DNA of 64,000 nucleotides, from contig NZ_PDCP01000022.1 of NCBI RefSeq assembly GCF_002553505.1, positions 1-64,000 of the forward strand, read 5' to 3'. The notes under the pieces were generated by a model. The model did no database searches. It saw only the letters and a program-made list of their open reading frames with translations, and was not told the origin of the DNA. Made by a program: the position numbers and the translations under genes. Position 1 is the stretch's first letter, and each line of letters starts with the position of its first letter. Of the stretch, positions 10,076 to 18,961 are shown one piece after another. Origin of the DNA: Mycolicibacterium agri (GTDB lineage Bacteria; Actinomycetota; Actinomycetes; Mycobacteriales; Mycobacteriaceae).

Positions 10076-10848
10076 TGCTTGTCCACCCATTCGCTGTTCA
10101 ACGCGAAGTCCGACAGGTACTTCGTCGAACTCCAGCCGCCGTCGACGACGATGGTCTGGCCGTTGATGAAGGCGGCGCCGTCCGAGCACAAGAACGCGAC
10201 AGTGCTGGCGATGTCGTCGACCTCGCCGAGGCGGGGATACGGCGTCATCTCGGTGTTGATCTTGCGGAACCGGGAGTCCTCCAGGCGCTGCGCGACCATC
10301 GGCGTCAACGTCACGCCCGGCGCCACGGCGTTGCACCGGATTCCCTGCGGGCCGTACTGACAGGCGATGTGCATGGTCAGCGACGTCAGCCCGCCCTTCG
10401 CCGCCGAGTAGGCGCCGCCGCGCAACCCTCCGACGACCGCGAACGTCGACGTGATGTTGATGATCGCCGAGCCGGGCTGCATGTGCGGTATCACGTCGCG
10501 GGCCAACCGGAACGGGGCGCGCAACATCAGGCCGAGGAAGTAGTCCAGCGACTCGTCGTCGGTTTCGTGCAACGGCTTGGGGCTGCCGACGCCGGCGTTG
10601 TTGATAAGAAAATCGATCTTGCCCCAGCGTGTTACGGCCAGATCGACGATGCGTGCCGGGGCGTCGTCGGCGGTCAGATCGACCGCGATCGTGGCGACCC
10701 GGTCGGCGTCGCCGATCGCGGCTTCCAGTTCGGCGAGCCGGTTCTCGTCTCGGCCCGCACCGACTACAGCCATGCCCGTCTCCGCGAGCTTGGTCGCGCA
10801 ACCGAATCCGATGCCGCTGCTCGCGCCCGTAACGATCGCTACCTGCAT
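10072..10848 (-). CDS. SDR-family dehydrogenase
   Basis: 258-residue short-chain dehydrogenase/reductase. TGASSGIGFG near residue 8 binds the dinucleotide, an Asp in VDLTADD follows, NNAG near 84, the Ser of the active site lies in NITST, and Y-x3-K in GGAYSAAKGG near 150. PGVTLTPM and NGQTIVVDGGWSS are typical late motifs. The basic residue after the second strand (AGRDENR) suggests possible NADP preference. The ATG at 10848 overlaps the upstream ligase stop by one base (TGATG), and its own stop overlaps the next start (GTGA), so three genes are translationally linked. It probably oxidises a hydroxyl of the island's substrate. Confidence 0.92.
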   Translation of the reverse strand: MQVAIVTGASSGIGFGCATKLAETGMAVVGAGRDENRLAELEAAIGDADRVATIAVDLTADDAPARIVDLAVTRWGKIDFLINNAGVGSPKPLHETDDESLDYFLGLMLRAPFRLARDVIPHMQPGSAIINITSTFAVVGGLRGGAYSAAKGGLTSLTMHIACQYGPQGIRCNAVAPGVTLTPMVAQRLEDSRFRKINTEMTPYPRLGEVDDIASTVAFLCSDGAAFINGQTIVVDGGWSSTKYLSDFALNSEWVDKQ

Positions 10849-12377
10849 CACCCATCCGCCTTCGTCAGTGCCGCCAAGATCTGATGTTTCACGACTTTGC
10901 CTGCATCGTTCTTCGGCAGGCTGTCGGCGATGACAACCTGTTCGGGTGCCTTGAATTTCGCCACGCCGTGCTCGGCGAGAAAAGCGCGCAGATCGTCGAC
11001 GCCTGGCCCCGGCGCCGCCTTGGGAACGATGACCGCGCAGGCCCGTTCGCCGGTCCGCTCGTCGGGAAGCCCGACGATGGCGATCTCGACGATGTCCGGA
11101 TGTCCGGCGAGGATGTCCTCGATCTCCTTCGGCGCGATGTTCTCGCCGCTGCGGATGATGATGTCCTTGGCCCTGCCGGTGACGACGAGATGGTCTTTGT
11201 CCACCCACTGCGCCAGATCGCCGGTGCGGAAATAGCCTTCGTCGTCGAAGCAGCCCTGTTCGTCCTCGGGGTGCCGGTAGCCGATCAGCATCTGAGGTCC
11301 GCGGGCGCAGATCTCACCGGATCCCGGTGGTGCGGCCTCGTGCGGGATCAGCTTGACGTCGGCGATGCCGGGCCGCCCGTCGGTGTCGGCCGCGCGGTCG
11401 GGATCGGTGGGGGAGCCGACGGTGGTGACGGGCACTTCCGTCGACCCGTACACCCTGGTGACCACGGCGCGCTCGAAATACGCTGCCGCCCTGCGGATCA
11501 ACGACGGCGGAACGGACGCGCCACCGCAGATGAACACCTTGAGGTCGGGCAGTCGGGTATCGGCGCGTTCGGCCGCACCGAGCAGGCCCTCGAGAAACGG
11601 CGTCGCGCCCGCCATGTGGGTGCACCGCTCGGCCGACATCAGCGTCACCGCCGCGTCGGGATCCCAGCGTTCCATCAGCACGGCGGTGGTGCCCAGCAGC
11701 AGCGGGCACTCGAACGCGTAGATGGAACCGCCGATGTGGGCGATGGGCGAGGGCACCACGAACTTGTCACCGGGCTCGATGAACCAGTGGTCACGTAGCT
11801 GGCGGATCAGCGCGTGGATCGAATTATGGCTGTGTAGAACGCCTTTCGGCCGACCTGTGGTGCCCGAGGTGTAGAGGATCATCCGCACGTCGTCGGGATC
11901 GAGCGTCGGGAACTCATGATCGGCCGTCTGCGGTTCGAGCAGCACGTCATAGGCGGTGTGCGGACCCGGCTCTCCTCGCACGACGACGACCTCGGGCGGC
12001 GAGTCCAGCTGCGCGGCGACGCGCTCGAGCATGGCGCGGTAATCGTGGCCACGGAACCCGCTGGGCACGAAGATCATCCGGCTGTCGACGTCGTCGAGGA
12101 TGTAGCGCAGTTCGCGGTCGCGCAGCGAGGGCAGTATCGGGTTGACCGCGACGCCTGCGAACGTCGCCGCCAGGTAGACCACCGCGGCCTCGTACCAGTT
12201 CGGCAGCATGAACGACAGCACGCCGCCGGACGGGATGCGCGCGAGGATCGCCTGGGCCATCGTCTGCGCCTGCGCACACAGCGTTTCGCAGTCCAGCCGG
12301 ACCTCGCCGTCGATCAGCGCGACGCGTCGCGGCGTTTCGCGTGCGGCCTCGAGGAGCCAGCCGGCCAGCGTCGGCAT
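10848..12377 (-). CDS. Acyl-CoA ligase (ANL superfamily)
   Basis: 509-residue AMP-forming ligase, distinct from the one at 8609. Motifs: ILYTSGTTGRPKGVLHSH near residue 175, YGSTEVPVTTVG near 312, YFRTGDLAQW near 395, VTGRAKDIIIRSGENI near 410, and Lys in PKNDAGKVVKHQI near 495. SPIAHIGGSIYAFE occupies the acid-binding region. It resembles cyclohexanecarboxylate- and medium-chain-acid-type ligases in general layout, but substrate cannot be called. Its start lies 4 bp after the GntR stop, so regulator and enzyme share a transcript. Confidence 0.92.
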   Translation of the reverse strand: MPTLAGWLLEAARETPRRVALIDGEVRLDCETLCAQAQTMAQAILARIPSGGVLSFMLPNWYEAAVVYLAATFAGVAVNPILPSLRDRELRYILDDVDSRMIFVPSGFRGHDYRAMLERVAAQLDSPPEVVVVRGEPGPHTAYDVLLEPQTADHEFPTLDPDDVRMILYTSGTTGRPKGVLHSHNSIHALIRQLRDHWFIEPGDKFVVPSPIAHIGGSIYAFECPLLLGTTAVLMERWDPDAAVTLMSAERCTHMAGATPFLEGLLGAAERADTRLPDLKVFICGGASVPPSLIRRAAAYFERAVVTRVYGSTEVPVTTVGSPTDPDRAADTDGRPGIADVKLIPHEAAPPGSGEICARGPQMLIGYRHPEDEQGCFDDEGYFRTGDLAQWVDKDHLVVTGRAKDIIIRSGENIAPKEIEDILAGHPDIVEIAIVGLPDERTGERACAVIVPKAAPGPGVDDLRAFLAEHGVAKFKAPEQVVIADSLPKNDAGKVVKHQILAALTKADG

Positions 12378-12381
12378 GGCG

Positions 12382-13116
12382 CTAACCCCTGACCCGCCGC
12401 ATGGTCATCGAGTGGCGAAACCGCGACCCCGGATGGGTGTTGACCGTCACCTGCGCGACCTCGCCGTCCGACGTTCGGTAGGTGCGCTGCACCTCCAGCG
12501 CAGGCGATGCCGGGTCGACCCGCAGCGCGTCGGCGAGCGCCGGCTCGACCAGCACCGCCGCGATCTCCTGGTGCACCTCGACGATCCGCACGCCGAACAG
12601 GTCCTCGAGCAACGGGAAGATCGGACCGGTATGGCGTTGCAGCAGCCTGCCGACCGCGGCGAACGCGCGGTTGATGTAGTACTCGGTGCGACACACCGGG
12701 TGATCGGCGCCCTCGGACCGCCGAAAACCGCGCACGGCCAACCACTCCTCACCCTCGCCCAGCCCGGTTTTGGCGGCGGTCTCGGCATCGAGGGTGACCA
12801 TGTTCATCGACTCGATCGCCAGCCGCGCCTCGGTCGCGAACGCCACCAGATCATTGATCGACATGACGTCGTAGGCATCCGACGTCGATCGCGGCACGAC
12901 GAGGGTGCCCGTGCGCGGTCGCGACGACACCAGGTTGTCCTCGCGCAGCCGGCGCAGCGCTTCGCGCACGGTGTAGCGGCTCACCGAAAAGCGTTCGCAC
13001 AGCTCGTGTTCGGTGGGCAGCTGCGAGCCCACCGGGTAGACGCCGTCGATGATGTCTTTGCGCAGCGCCCGCGCCACTTGGATGTAGCGGTGCTCGGCTG
13101 AGGACGTCTCGGTCAT
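12382..13116 (-). CDS. GntR/HutC-family regulator with UTRA ligand domain
   Basis: About 244-residue transcription factor. The N-terminal winged helix (residues ~8-75: RYIQVARALRKDIIDGVYPVG, LPTEHELCERFSVSRYTVREAL, SRPRTGTLV) is GntR-type. The C-terminal half (VRGFRRSEGADHPVCRTEYYIN, VEPALADALRVDPASPALEVQRTY) is a UTRA domain that binds small effectors. The ATG at 13116 is preceded by GGGGTGG; a GTG at 13125 would add three residues. It lies within the operon it most likely controls, 13 bp after the SMP-30-type gene. The probable operators are the GTCC-R-GAC palindromes between 14766 and 14873. In this family ligand binding usually lifts repression, which is an inference here. Confidence 0.93.
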   Translation of the reverse strand: MTETSSAEHRYIQVARALRKDIIDGVYPVGSQLPTEHELCERFSVSRYTVREALRRLREDNLVSSRPRTGTLVVPRSTSDAYDVMSINDLVAFATEARLAIESMNMVTLDAETAAKTGLGEGEEWLAVRGFRRSEGADHPVCRTEYYINRAFAAVGRLLQRHTGPIFPLLEDLFGVRIVEVHQEIAAVLVEPALADALRVDPASPALEVQRTYRTSDGEVAQVTVNTHPGSRFRHSMTMRRVRG

Positions 13117-13129
13117 CGGGGCCACCCCA

Positions 13130-14740
13130 TCAAACGCTGCGCCGCAACGCCAGAACGCTGCCGTCGCCGTCGGCCGACAGGTACAGACACCCGTCGGGGC
13201 CGGCCGCGATTCCGGCGAAGGGGCCCTGCGGACCGGAGAACGGCGGCATGCCCTTGAGCGGCTTGGGCTCGACGCCGGGCGGCGGTCCGACGGGCAATCC
13301 CGCTGCGATCGTGGTGCGTGCCTTGCTGCTCAGGTCGACCGACACCACCTCCTTGGCACCGGCGTCGACGATGTAGAGGTGCCCGTCGCGGACCAGGATT
13401 CCCTGCGGTGCCTGCAGGCCGTCGACCACCACATCGGTGCCTGAGGCGCTCAACCGCACGACGCGGCCTGCGCCGGACTCCGCGACGAGCACCTGGCAGT
13501 CGTCGTCGAAGGCGACGCCGACCGGGGCGTGCAGCCCGGTGGCAACGGTCTCCACCGTGCCTGACCGCAGCGCATGCACGCGGCCGGTGCCCAGTTCGGC
13601 GAACACGATCACCCCGTCCGGGCCGATCGCCACGCCGTAGAGCTGATCGAAATCTGCTGCCAGATAGTCGGTTTCGTTCGCTGCGGGTCGGTAGCGGGCC
13701 ACCTGTCCACCCGACGTCGTCACGACGAATTCGTCTGCACCCGCCACGGCGAGCCCGCGGAGGAACCCTGGGAAGCCGGGTGAGAACAGCATGCCGACGG
13801 TGCGCAGGGAGCCGTCCGGTTGCACCGTGTAGAAATAGGTGCCGTCGGCGACATACAGCTGACCGTCCGCGCCGACGGCCAGGTCGAGCGGCCAGTTCAG
13901 GCCTTTAGGCAGCACCGTCTTCGCGGTTCCGGCGCCGGCGATCTCGGTGATCTCGCCGGTGAAGTTGGAGACGAAGATGCGGCCGTTGGCGATTGCGAGG
14001 TTGTCCAGGCCGGGGTTGAGCTGGGCGAGCACCGTCTTCTCGCCGCTGCGCGGATCGATGCGCAACACCTGTCCGGTTGCCACCTGAGTCGAGACGATGA
14101 AGCCGTCGGCGTCGAACTTCACCGCGTCGGGCACCCCTAGCTCGGCGGCAACTCGTTGCGGTTCAACGGGTTCCGTCGCGTTTGGGTCGATCCGCCATAT
14201 CTCGTTGGCGGTCATCAGCGGGTAGTAGAGCATTCCGTCGGGCCCCACCTCCATGGCATTGGGGGAGGGCAGGTCGGACGCCAAGATCCGCTGTGCGCCG
14301 GTGTCGCGGTCAAGTTCCATCAGCCGGCCCCCGTCGCGGCACTCGTTGATGAAGAGCCGTCCGCCGTGCACGGTGATGCCGTTCGCGCACGGCAGGTCGT
14401 CGCGCAGCACGCGGGCACGGCCGTCGGCGCCGAGCGCGCTGACCCGGCCGTCCATCACCTCCGTCGCGTAGATGGTGCCGTCGGGGGCGAATGCGACGTC
14501 GTCGGGAGCCACGATGTCGCCACCCTTGGGGCTGATCGTCTCGAGTGCGCCCGAGCCGAGGTCGAGCGCGCTGATCTGGCTGCCCGTCACCTGGGCGATG
14601 TAGATCCTGCCGTCGGGGCCGGCGCGCAGCCCGTTCGCGCCGAACAACCGGCTGGGTGCGGTGAGCCGTTCCAGCCGCCAGCCCTCGGCGGTGTCGGGGT
14701 CGGTTGCGGGGTGGCGGGCGTCGGTGCGCGACGTGCTCAT
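13130..14740 (-). CDS. SMP-30/gluconolactonase-like beta-propeller protein
   Basis: About 536 residues made of repeated NHL/SMP-30-like blades, such as GLRAGPDGRIYIAQVTGSQI, DVAFAPDGTIYATEV, AMEVGPDGMLYYP, LAVGADGQLYVADG, GVAIGPDGVIVFAE and GIAAGPDGCLYLSADGDG. It is longer than a single six-bladed lactonase (~300), so it probably forms two propellers or one large one. No signal peptide is seen, so it should be cytosolic. ATG 14740 is preferred over TTG 14758. It is the first gene of the leftward operon. SMP-30 relatives hydrolyse lactones, which would suit a partner of the Baeyer-Villiger enzyme across the promoter. Confidence 0.8.
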   Translation of the reverse strand: MSTSRTDARHPATDPDTAEGWRLERLTAPSRLFGANGLRAGPDGRIYIAQVTGSQISALDLGSGALETISPKGGDIVAPDDVAFAPDGTIYATEVMDGRVSALGADGRARVLRDDLPCANGITVHGGRLFINECRDGGRLMELDRDTGAQRILASDLPSPNAMEVGPDGMLYYPLMTANEIWRIDPNATEPVEPQRVAAELGVPDAVKFDADGFIVSTQVATGQVLRIDPRSGEKTVLAQLNPGLDNLAIANGRIFVSNFTGEITEIAGAGTAKTVLPKGLNWPLDLAVGADGQLYVADGTYFYTVQPDGSLRTVGMLFSPGFPGFLRGLAVAGADEFVVTTSGGQVARYRPAANETDYLAADFDQLYGVAIGPDGVIVFAELGTGRVHALRSGTVETVATGLHAPVGVAFDDDCQVLVAESGAGRVVRLSASGTDVVVDGLQAPQGILVRDGHLYIVDAGAKEVVSVDLSSKARTTIAAGLPVGPPPGVEPKPLKGMPPFSGPQGPFAGIAAGPDGCLYLSADGDGSVLALRRSV

Positions 14741-14765
14741 GGCCTCGGAACTTATCAAGTCCGAA

Positions 14766-14779
14766 TAGTCCAGACAATA
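14766..14779. promoter_or_regulatory. Candidate GntR operator O1
   Basis: TAGTCCAGACAATA is an imperfect palindrome with GTC/GAC half-sites. It differs little from the perfect site at 14862. It lies 26 bases upstream of the SMP-30-type gene start, a suitable place to repress the leftward operon. Confidence 0.45.
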
Positions 14780-14827
14780 GCTGTGATATGGCCCTTAGCG
14801 ACCCTTGACGATCGCATAATTCCTGCG

Positions 14828-14860
14828 GAATAGTGTTCTGCAATATGCAGAGCACCATTC
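14828..14860. promoter_or_regulatory. 33-bp inverted repeat in divergent promoter
   Basis: GAATAGTGTTCTGCA, then ATA, then TGCAGAGCACCATTC: two 15-base arms matching at 13 positions around a 3-base centre. It ends 20 bases before the ATG at 14881. It could be a dimer or double-dimer binding site, or a hairpin in the leader of the rightward operon if transcription starts upstream. No U-run follows, so it is not a simple terminator. Confidence 0.6.
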
Positions 14861-14861
14861 G

Positions 14862-14873
14862 TTGTCCGGACAA
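14862..14873. promoter_or_regulatory. Candidate GntR operator O2 (perfect palindrome)
   Basis: TTGTCCGGACAA is a perfect 12-base palindrome seven bases before the ATG at 14881. It shares the GTCC-R-GACAA core with O1 about 95 bases away. The pair fits binding by the GntR/UTRA protein encoded at 12382. No Shine-Dalgarno sequence is visible between it and the ATG. Confidence 0.55.
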
Positions 14874-14880
14874 ATACTAG

Positions 14881-15726
14881 ATGCGTGATCTCCTGAAACT
14901 CGACGGCCGCGTCGTGGTGGTCTCCGGCGCAGGAGGTGGCGGCATCGGCACGACGGTGACCCGGATGGTCGCCGAGGCGGGCGCGACCGTCGTCGCCGTG
15001 AGCCGCCGCAAGGAGAACCTCGACGAACACGTGGCGCCGCTCGGCGCACGCGGCCTGTCGGTGATTCCGGTGGCCGCCGACGCATCCACCGAAGAGGGCA
15101 TCGCCACCGTGATGGATCGGGTGCGCGACACCGACGGCGAGCTCTACGGTCTGGTCAACGTGGCGGGCGGCGCCGAACCAGCCACCTGGATGCCGTCGAC
15201 GCGGGTGACCCGCAACGACTGGCGCGCACTGTTCACCGCGAACCTGGAAACCGCGTTCTTCATGAGCCAGGCCGTGGCGGGCGAGATCAGACGTCACGGC
15301 AATCCCGGTTCGATCGTGTCGATCTCGTCGATCAGCGGCATGAACACCGCCCCGTTCCATATCGCGTACGGCACCGCCAAGGCCGCGGTCGTGGCGATGA
15401 CCCGGACGATGGCGGTCGAGTTGGCGCACGACAACATTCGGGTCAACGCGGTCGCCCCCGGCGTCACCGCCACTGCGGCGTCGCTCACCTACACCGCGGC
15501 GGACCCCGAACGCGACCGCAAGGCCATCGCGATGGGACGACGCGGGACCCCGGAGGAGCAGGCGGGCGCCATCCTGTTTCTGCTGTCCGATCTGTCGAGC
15601 TACATCACCGGCCAGACACTGTTGGTCGACGGCGGCCTGAACCTCAAGTGGACGCATCTCGGCGCAGACAACACCTCGCTGTTCCTCGCCGACGAATCCT
15701 TCCGCGCGGCAATCAAGGAGATGTGA
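14881..15726 (+). CDS. SDR-family dehydrogenase, first gene of rightward operon
   Basis: 281-residue SDR. SGAGGGGIG near residue 16 is the Rossmann glycine motif, NVAGG near 95 replaces NNAG, the catalytic Ser is in SISSISG, and Y-x3-K lies in IAYGTAKAAV near 161. GQTLLVDGG is close to the end. Length and motifs fit 3-oxoacyl-ACP-reductase-like dehydrogenases acting on alcohols. The C-terminal tail (NLKWTHLGADNTSLFLADE and on) is about 25 residues longer than usual. Its stop overlaps the next start by one base (TGATG). The ATG has no visible ribosome-binding site and sits directly behind the operator O2. Confidence 0.92.
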   Translation: MRDLLKLDGRVVVVSGAGGGGIGTTVTRMVAEAGATVVAVSRRKENLDEHVAPLGARGLSVIPVAADASTEEGIATVMDRVRDTDGELYGLVNVAGGAEPATWMPSTRVTRNDWRALFTANLETAFFMSQAVAGEIRRHGNPGSIVSISSISGMNTAPFHIAYGTAKAAVVAMTRTMAVELAHDNIRVNAVAPGVTATAASLTYTAADPERDRKAIAMGRRGTPEEQAGAILFLLSDLSSYITGQTLLVDGGLNLKWTHLGADNTSLFLADESFRAAIKEM

Positions 15727-17114
15727 TGACCGATACCGACACTCCGATAAATTCCACTGCGGCAGAAGAGCTCTCCGAACCGATGACGATCGGCGTCGAG
15801 GCTTACATCTCGGAGGACTACGCGCGCGCCGAACGGGACAAGCTGTGGCGCAAGGTGTGGCAGCAGGTCGGCCGCGTCGAAGAGCTGCCCGACGTCGGCA
15901 GCTACCTGACCTACGACATCCTCGACGACTCGATCATCGTGGTCCGCACCGGAACCGGCTTCGGCGGCGACAATTTCGCCGCGCATCACAACGTGTGCAT
16001 GCACCGCGGCAGGCGACTCGTCGACACCCCGGACGGCGCCAAGAACGCGTGCGGTCGGGCCCGCAAGTCCTTCGTCTGCGGATTCCACGGCTGGACCTAC
16101 GCCCTCGACGGCACGTGCACCCACATCCGCGAGCAGGACGACTGGAAGGGCGCGCTGACGCCGCAGAACACCCACCTCGCGCCGGTGCAGGTCGACACGT
16201 GGGGCGGCTGGCTGTTCATCAACATGGACACCGACTGTGAACCGTTGGCGGACTATCTGTTTCCGGCCAACAAGATCCTCGAGCCGTTCGGGCTGGAGAA
16301 CATGCGCTACAAGTGGCGCAAATGGCTGTACTTCGACTGCAACTGGAAAGTTGCGATGGAGGCCTTCAACGAGACCTACCACGTCTTCACCACCCACCCC
16401 GAGTTCAACCGATTCGGTGAGTTCAAGGGCTGGGCCAAGGCGCAGGGCAAGCACAGCAACATCGGCTACGACGCGCCGGATGACTTGGAGGAGACCAAGT
16501 CCAAGATCCGGCTCGGCACCGGCGACCCGCGCATCTCCACCGCAGAGATGCAGGTGTACACGATGGAGGAGACCAACGCGACCACCACCGAGACGTTGGT
16601 CAACGCCGCGAAGCGGTTGGTCGACGAACTGCCGGAGGGGACACCGGCCGACAAGGTGCTCGAACACTGGCTGGCCTCCGCGCGCCGCGACGACGAGGCA
16701 CGCGGCGTGATCTGGCCGACGATCCCGCCCGACATCCTCGGCCAGAGCGGAACGGCGTGGCAGATCTTCCCGAACTTCCAGATCGGCCAGGGACTGACCA
16801 GCGCTCTGTGCTACAGCGCCCGACCGCACCCCAGCTACGACCCGAACAAGTGCATCTTCGAGGTGTCGGTCTTCGAGCTGTTCCCGAAAGGTCAAGAGCC
16901 GCAGACCGAATGGCAGTACACACCGGTCGGAGACCCGCGGTGGCTTTCGGTGCTGCCGCAGGACTTCTCCAATATGGCCGCCGTCCAGCAGGGAATGAAG
17001 TCGCTCGGCTTCCCGGGAACCATGCCCAACCCCTACCGCGAGCGCAGCACCGTCAACCTGCACCACCAGCTGTCGAAGTACATGGGCACCGGAGAACCAA
17101 AGGAGATTCGATGA
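15726..17114 (+). CDS. Rieske non-heme iron oxygenase, alpha subunit
   Basis: 462-residue ring-hydroxylating-type oxygenase. The Rieske cluster ligands are Cys91/His93 (CMHRGRRL) and Cys118/His121 (CGFHGWTY). The gap between the pairs is 24 residues, wider than the common 15-17, because of the insert PDGAKNACGRARKS. The mononuclear iron ligands are His219 and His224 in NETYHVFTTHPE, with a carboxylate expected later. No beta subunit, ferredoxin or reductase gene is adjacent. The nearest ferredoxin-reductase-type gene is at 43703. It should hydroxylate or demethylate the island's substrate using O2. TGATG and ATGA overlaps tie it to both neighbours. Confidence 0.92.
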   Translation: MTDTDTPINSTAAEELSEPMTIGVEAYISEDYARAERDKLWRKVWQQVGRVEELPDVGSYLTYDILDDSIIVVRTGTGFGGDNFAAHHNVCMHRGRRLVDTPDGAKNACGRARKSFVCGFHGWTYALDGTCTHIREQDDWKGALTPQNTHLAPVQVDTWGGWLFINMDTDCEPLADYLFPANKILEPFGLENMRYKWRKWLYFDCNWKVAMEAFNETYHVFTTHPEFNRFGEFKGWAKAQGKHSNIGYDAPDDLEETKSKIRLGTGDPRISTAEMQVYTMEETNATTTETLVNAAKRLVDELPEGTPADKVLEHWLASARRDDEARGVIWPTIPPDILGQSGTAWQIFPNFQIGQGLTSALCYSARPHPSYDPNKCIFEVSVFELFPKGQEPQTEWQYTPVGDPRWLSVLPQDFSNMAAVQQGMKSLGFPGTMPNPYRERSTVNLHHQLSKYMGTGEPKEIR

Positions 17115-18961
17115 CGCTCTTCGACACCTGTGGACCCACCGAAACCCCGACCGACATCGACATCGAGGCCCTGCGCGAGAAGTACCGCCAGGAACGCGAG
17201 AAGCGGCTCCGGCCAGAAGGCGCTACGCAATACCTAGAATTGACCGGGGAATTCGCCGAGTTCGCCGAAGTCGACCCCTACACGCCGGTGACCCCGCGCA
17301 CGCCCATCAAAGAGGACATCGACGTCGCCGTCCTCGGCGGGGGTATCTCCGGGCTGCTGGCCGGTGCCTACCTGAAGAAGGCGGGCGTCGACGATGTGCA
17401 CATCATCGAGATGGGCGGCGACTTCGGCGGCGTGTGGTACTGGAACCGGTTCCCTGGAATCCAGTGCGACAACGACGCCTACTGCTACATCCCCATGCTC
17501 GAAGAACTCGACTTCATGCCGAGCAAGAAGTACGCCGACGGCGCCGAGATCTTCGAACACTGCCGCAACATCGGAAAGCACTTCGGGCTCTACGACGGCG
17601 CGATCTTCTCCACGCAGGTGCGCACGGTCCGCTGGGACGACACGATCAACCGCTGGCATCTGGAGACCAACCGCGGCGACGACATCCGCGCGCGCTTCGT
17701 CGTCATGACGCAAGGCTCCTACAACCGGCCGAAGCTCCCCGGTATCCCCGGCATCAAGGAATTCAAGGGCCACGTCTTCCACTCCGCGCGCTGGGATTAC
17801 GAGTACACCGGCGGCGACTCCAACGGCAACCTGCACAAGCTGGCCGACAAACGAGTCGCGCTGGTCGGCACCGGCGCCACCGGCGTGCAACTCGTTCCGC
17901 ACCTGGGTCGAGACTCCAAGCATCTCTATGTGTTTCAACGGACCCCGTCGTCGGTCGACATGCGCGGCAATGCGCCGACCGACCCGCAGTGGGTGGCGTC
18001 GCTGAAGCCGGGCTGGCAGGAGGAACGCAAGCGCAACTTCCACCGCTGGTCCCCGTTCGAAGGTGTGGTGTTCGACGCCGCCGACCAGGTGTGTGACTTC
18101 TGGACCGAGTTGGGCCGCAACACGACCGCGCGGATCGCGGCCAGCCCCGACCCGGCGTCGCTGACCCTCGAAGAGGTGATGGCGATCCGCGAGGAAGAGG
18201 ATTTCAAGGTCATGGAGCGGCTGCGTCGCCGCGTGGAAGCCCTCGTCGAGGACCCGGAAACCGCCGAGGCGCTCAAGCCTTACTACCGGTTCATGTGCAA
18301 GCGGCCGTGCAGCAGCGACGAATACCTGCCGACCTTCAACCGGCCCAACGTCACACTCGTCGACGTGTCCGAATGCAAGGGCGTGCAGCGGCTCACCGAG
18401 AACGGCATCGTCGCCAACGACGTCGAATACGAGGTCGACTGCGTGATCTTCGCCAGCGGCTTCGAGATCTCCACCGAGATCAGCCGACGCTACGCCATCG
18501 ACACCATCGAAGGCCGCGACGGTTTGTCGCTGTTCGACCACTGGCGCAACGGCTACAAAACCCTGCACGGCATGACGACCCGCGGGTTCCCGAACCAGTT
18601 CCACACGGGATTCATTCAGGGCGGCGTGTCTGCCAACACCACGGCGATGTTCGAGCAGCAGGCCGAGCACATCGCCTACATCGTCGCCGAGGCCATCAAG
18701 CGCAACGCCACCGTCGTCGAGCCCAGCCAGCAGGCCCAGGACGCCTGGGTGAACACCATCCGCGAGCAGGCGATCGACACCTCGGCGTTCGACCTGTCGT
18801 GCACGCCGGGCTACTACAACAACGAGGGCAACGGCTTCGGCGAAGGCGTCCGCTCGTTCCTCGGCGACTACTTCATGGGTGGCTTCTACGTGTTCGACGA
18901 TCTGCTCAAAGAGTGGCGCAGCAAGGGCGATCTCGACGGTCTGATGCTGGAAACTGAATGA
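17111..18961 (+). CDS. Baeyer-Villiger-type flavin monooxygenase
   Basis: 616-residue FAD/NADPH monooxygenase. The first Rossmann motif is GGGISG (76-81). The Baeyer-Villiger fingerprint F-x-G-x3-H-x3-W-D is intact at 218-229 (FKGHVFHSARWD), and the second dinucleotide motif GTGATG is at 253-258. An N-terminal extension of ~65 residues precedes the FAD domain, as in larger cyclohexanone/cyclopentadecanone-type enzymes. Such enzymes insert oxygen next to a ketone to give an ester or lactone. Its start overlaps the Rieske stop (ATGA) and its stop overlaps the next SDR (ATGA). It would act after an SDR makes a ketone. Confidence 0.93.
   Translation: MTLFDTCGPTETPTDIDIEALREKYRQEREKRLRPEGATQYLELTGEFAEFAEVDPYTPVTPRTPIKEDIDVAVLGGGISGLLAGAYLKKAGVDDVHIIEMGGDFGGVWYWNRFPGIQCDNDAYCYIPMLEELDFMPSKKYADGAEIFEHCRNIGKHFGLYDGAIFSTQVRTVRWDDTINRWHLETNRGDDIRARFVVMTQGSYNRPKLPGIPGIKEFKGHVFHSARWDYEYTGGDSNGNLHKLADKRVALVGTGATGVQLVPHLGRDSKHLYVFQRTPSSVDMRGNAPTDPQWVASLKPGWQEERKRNFHRWSPFEGVVFDAADQVCDFWTELGRNTTARIAASPDPASLTLEEVMAIREEEDFKVMERLRRRVEALVEDPETAEALKPYYRFMCKRPCSSDEYLPTFNRPNVTLVDVSECKGVQRLTENGIVANDVEYEVDCVIFASGFEISTEISRRYAIDTIEGRDGLSLFDHWRNGYKTLHGMTTRGFPNQFHTGFIQGGVSANTTAMFEQQAEHIAYIVAEAIKRNATVVEPSQQAQDAWVNTIREQAIDTSAFDLSCTPGYYNNEGNGFGEGVRSFLGDYFMGGFYVFDDLLKEWRSKGDLDGLMLETE

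Noticed and set aside
14828..14860. Rho-independent terminator reading of the 33-bp inverted repeat
   Set aside because: No T-run follows on either strand and it lies upstream of both divergent genes, so a regulatory role is more likely.
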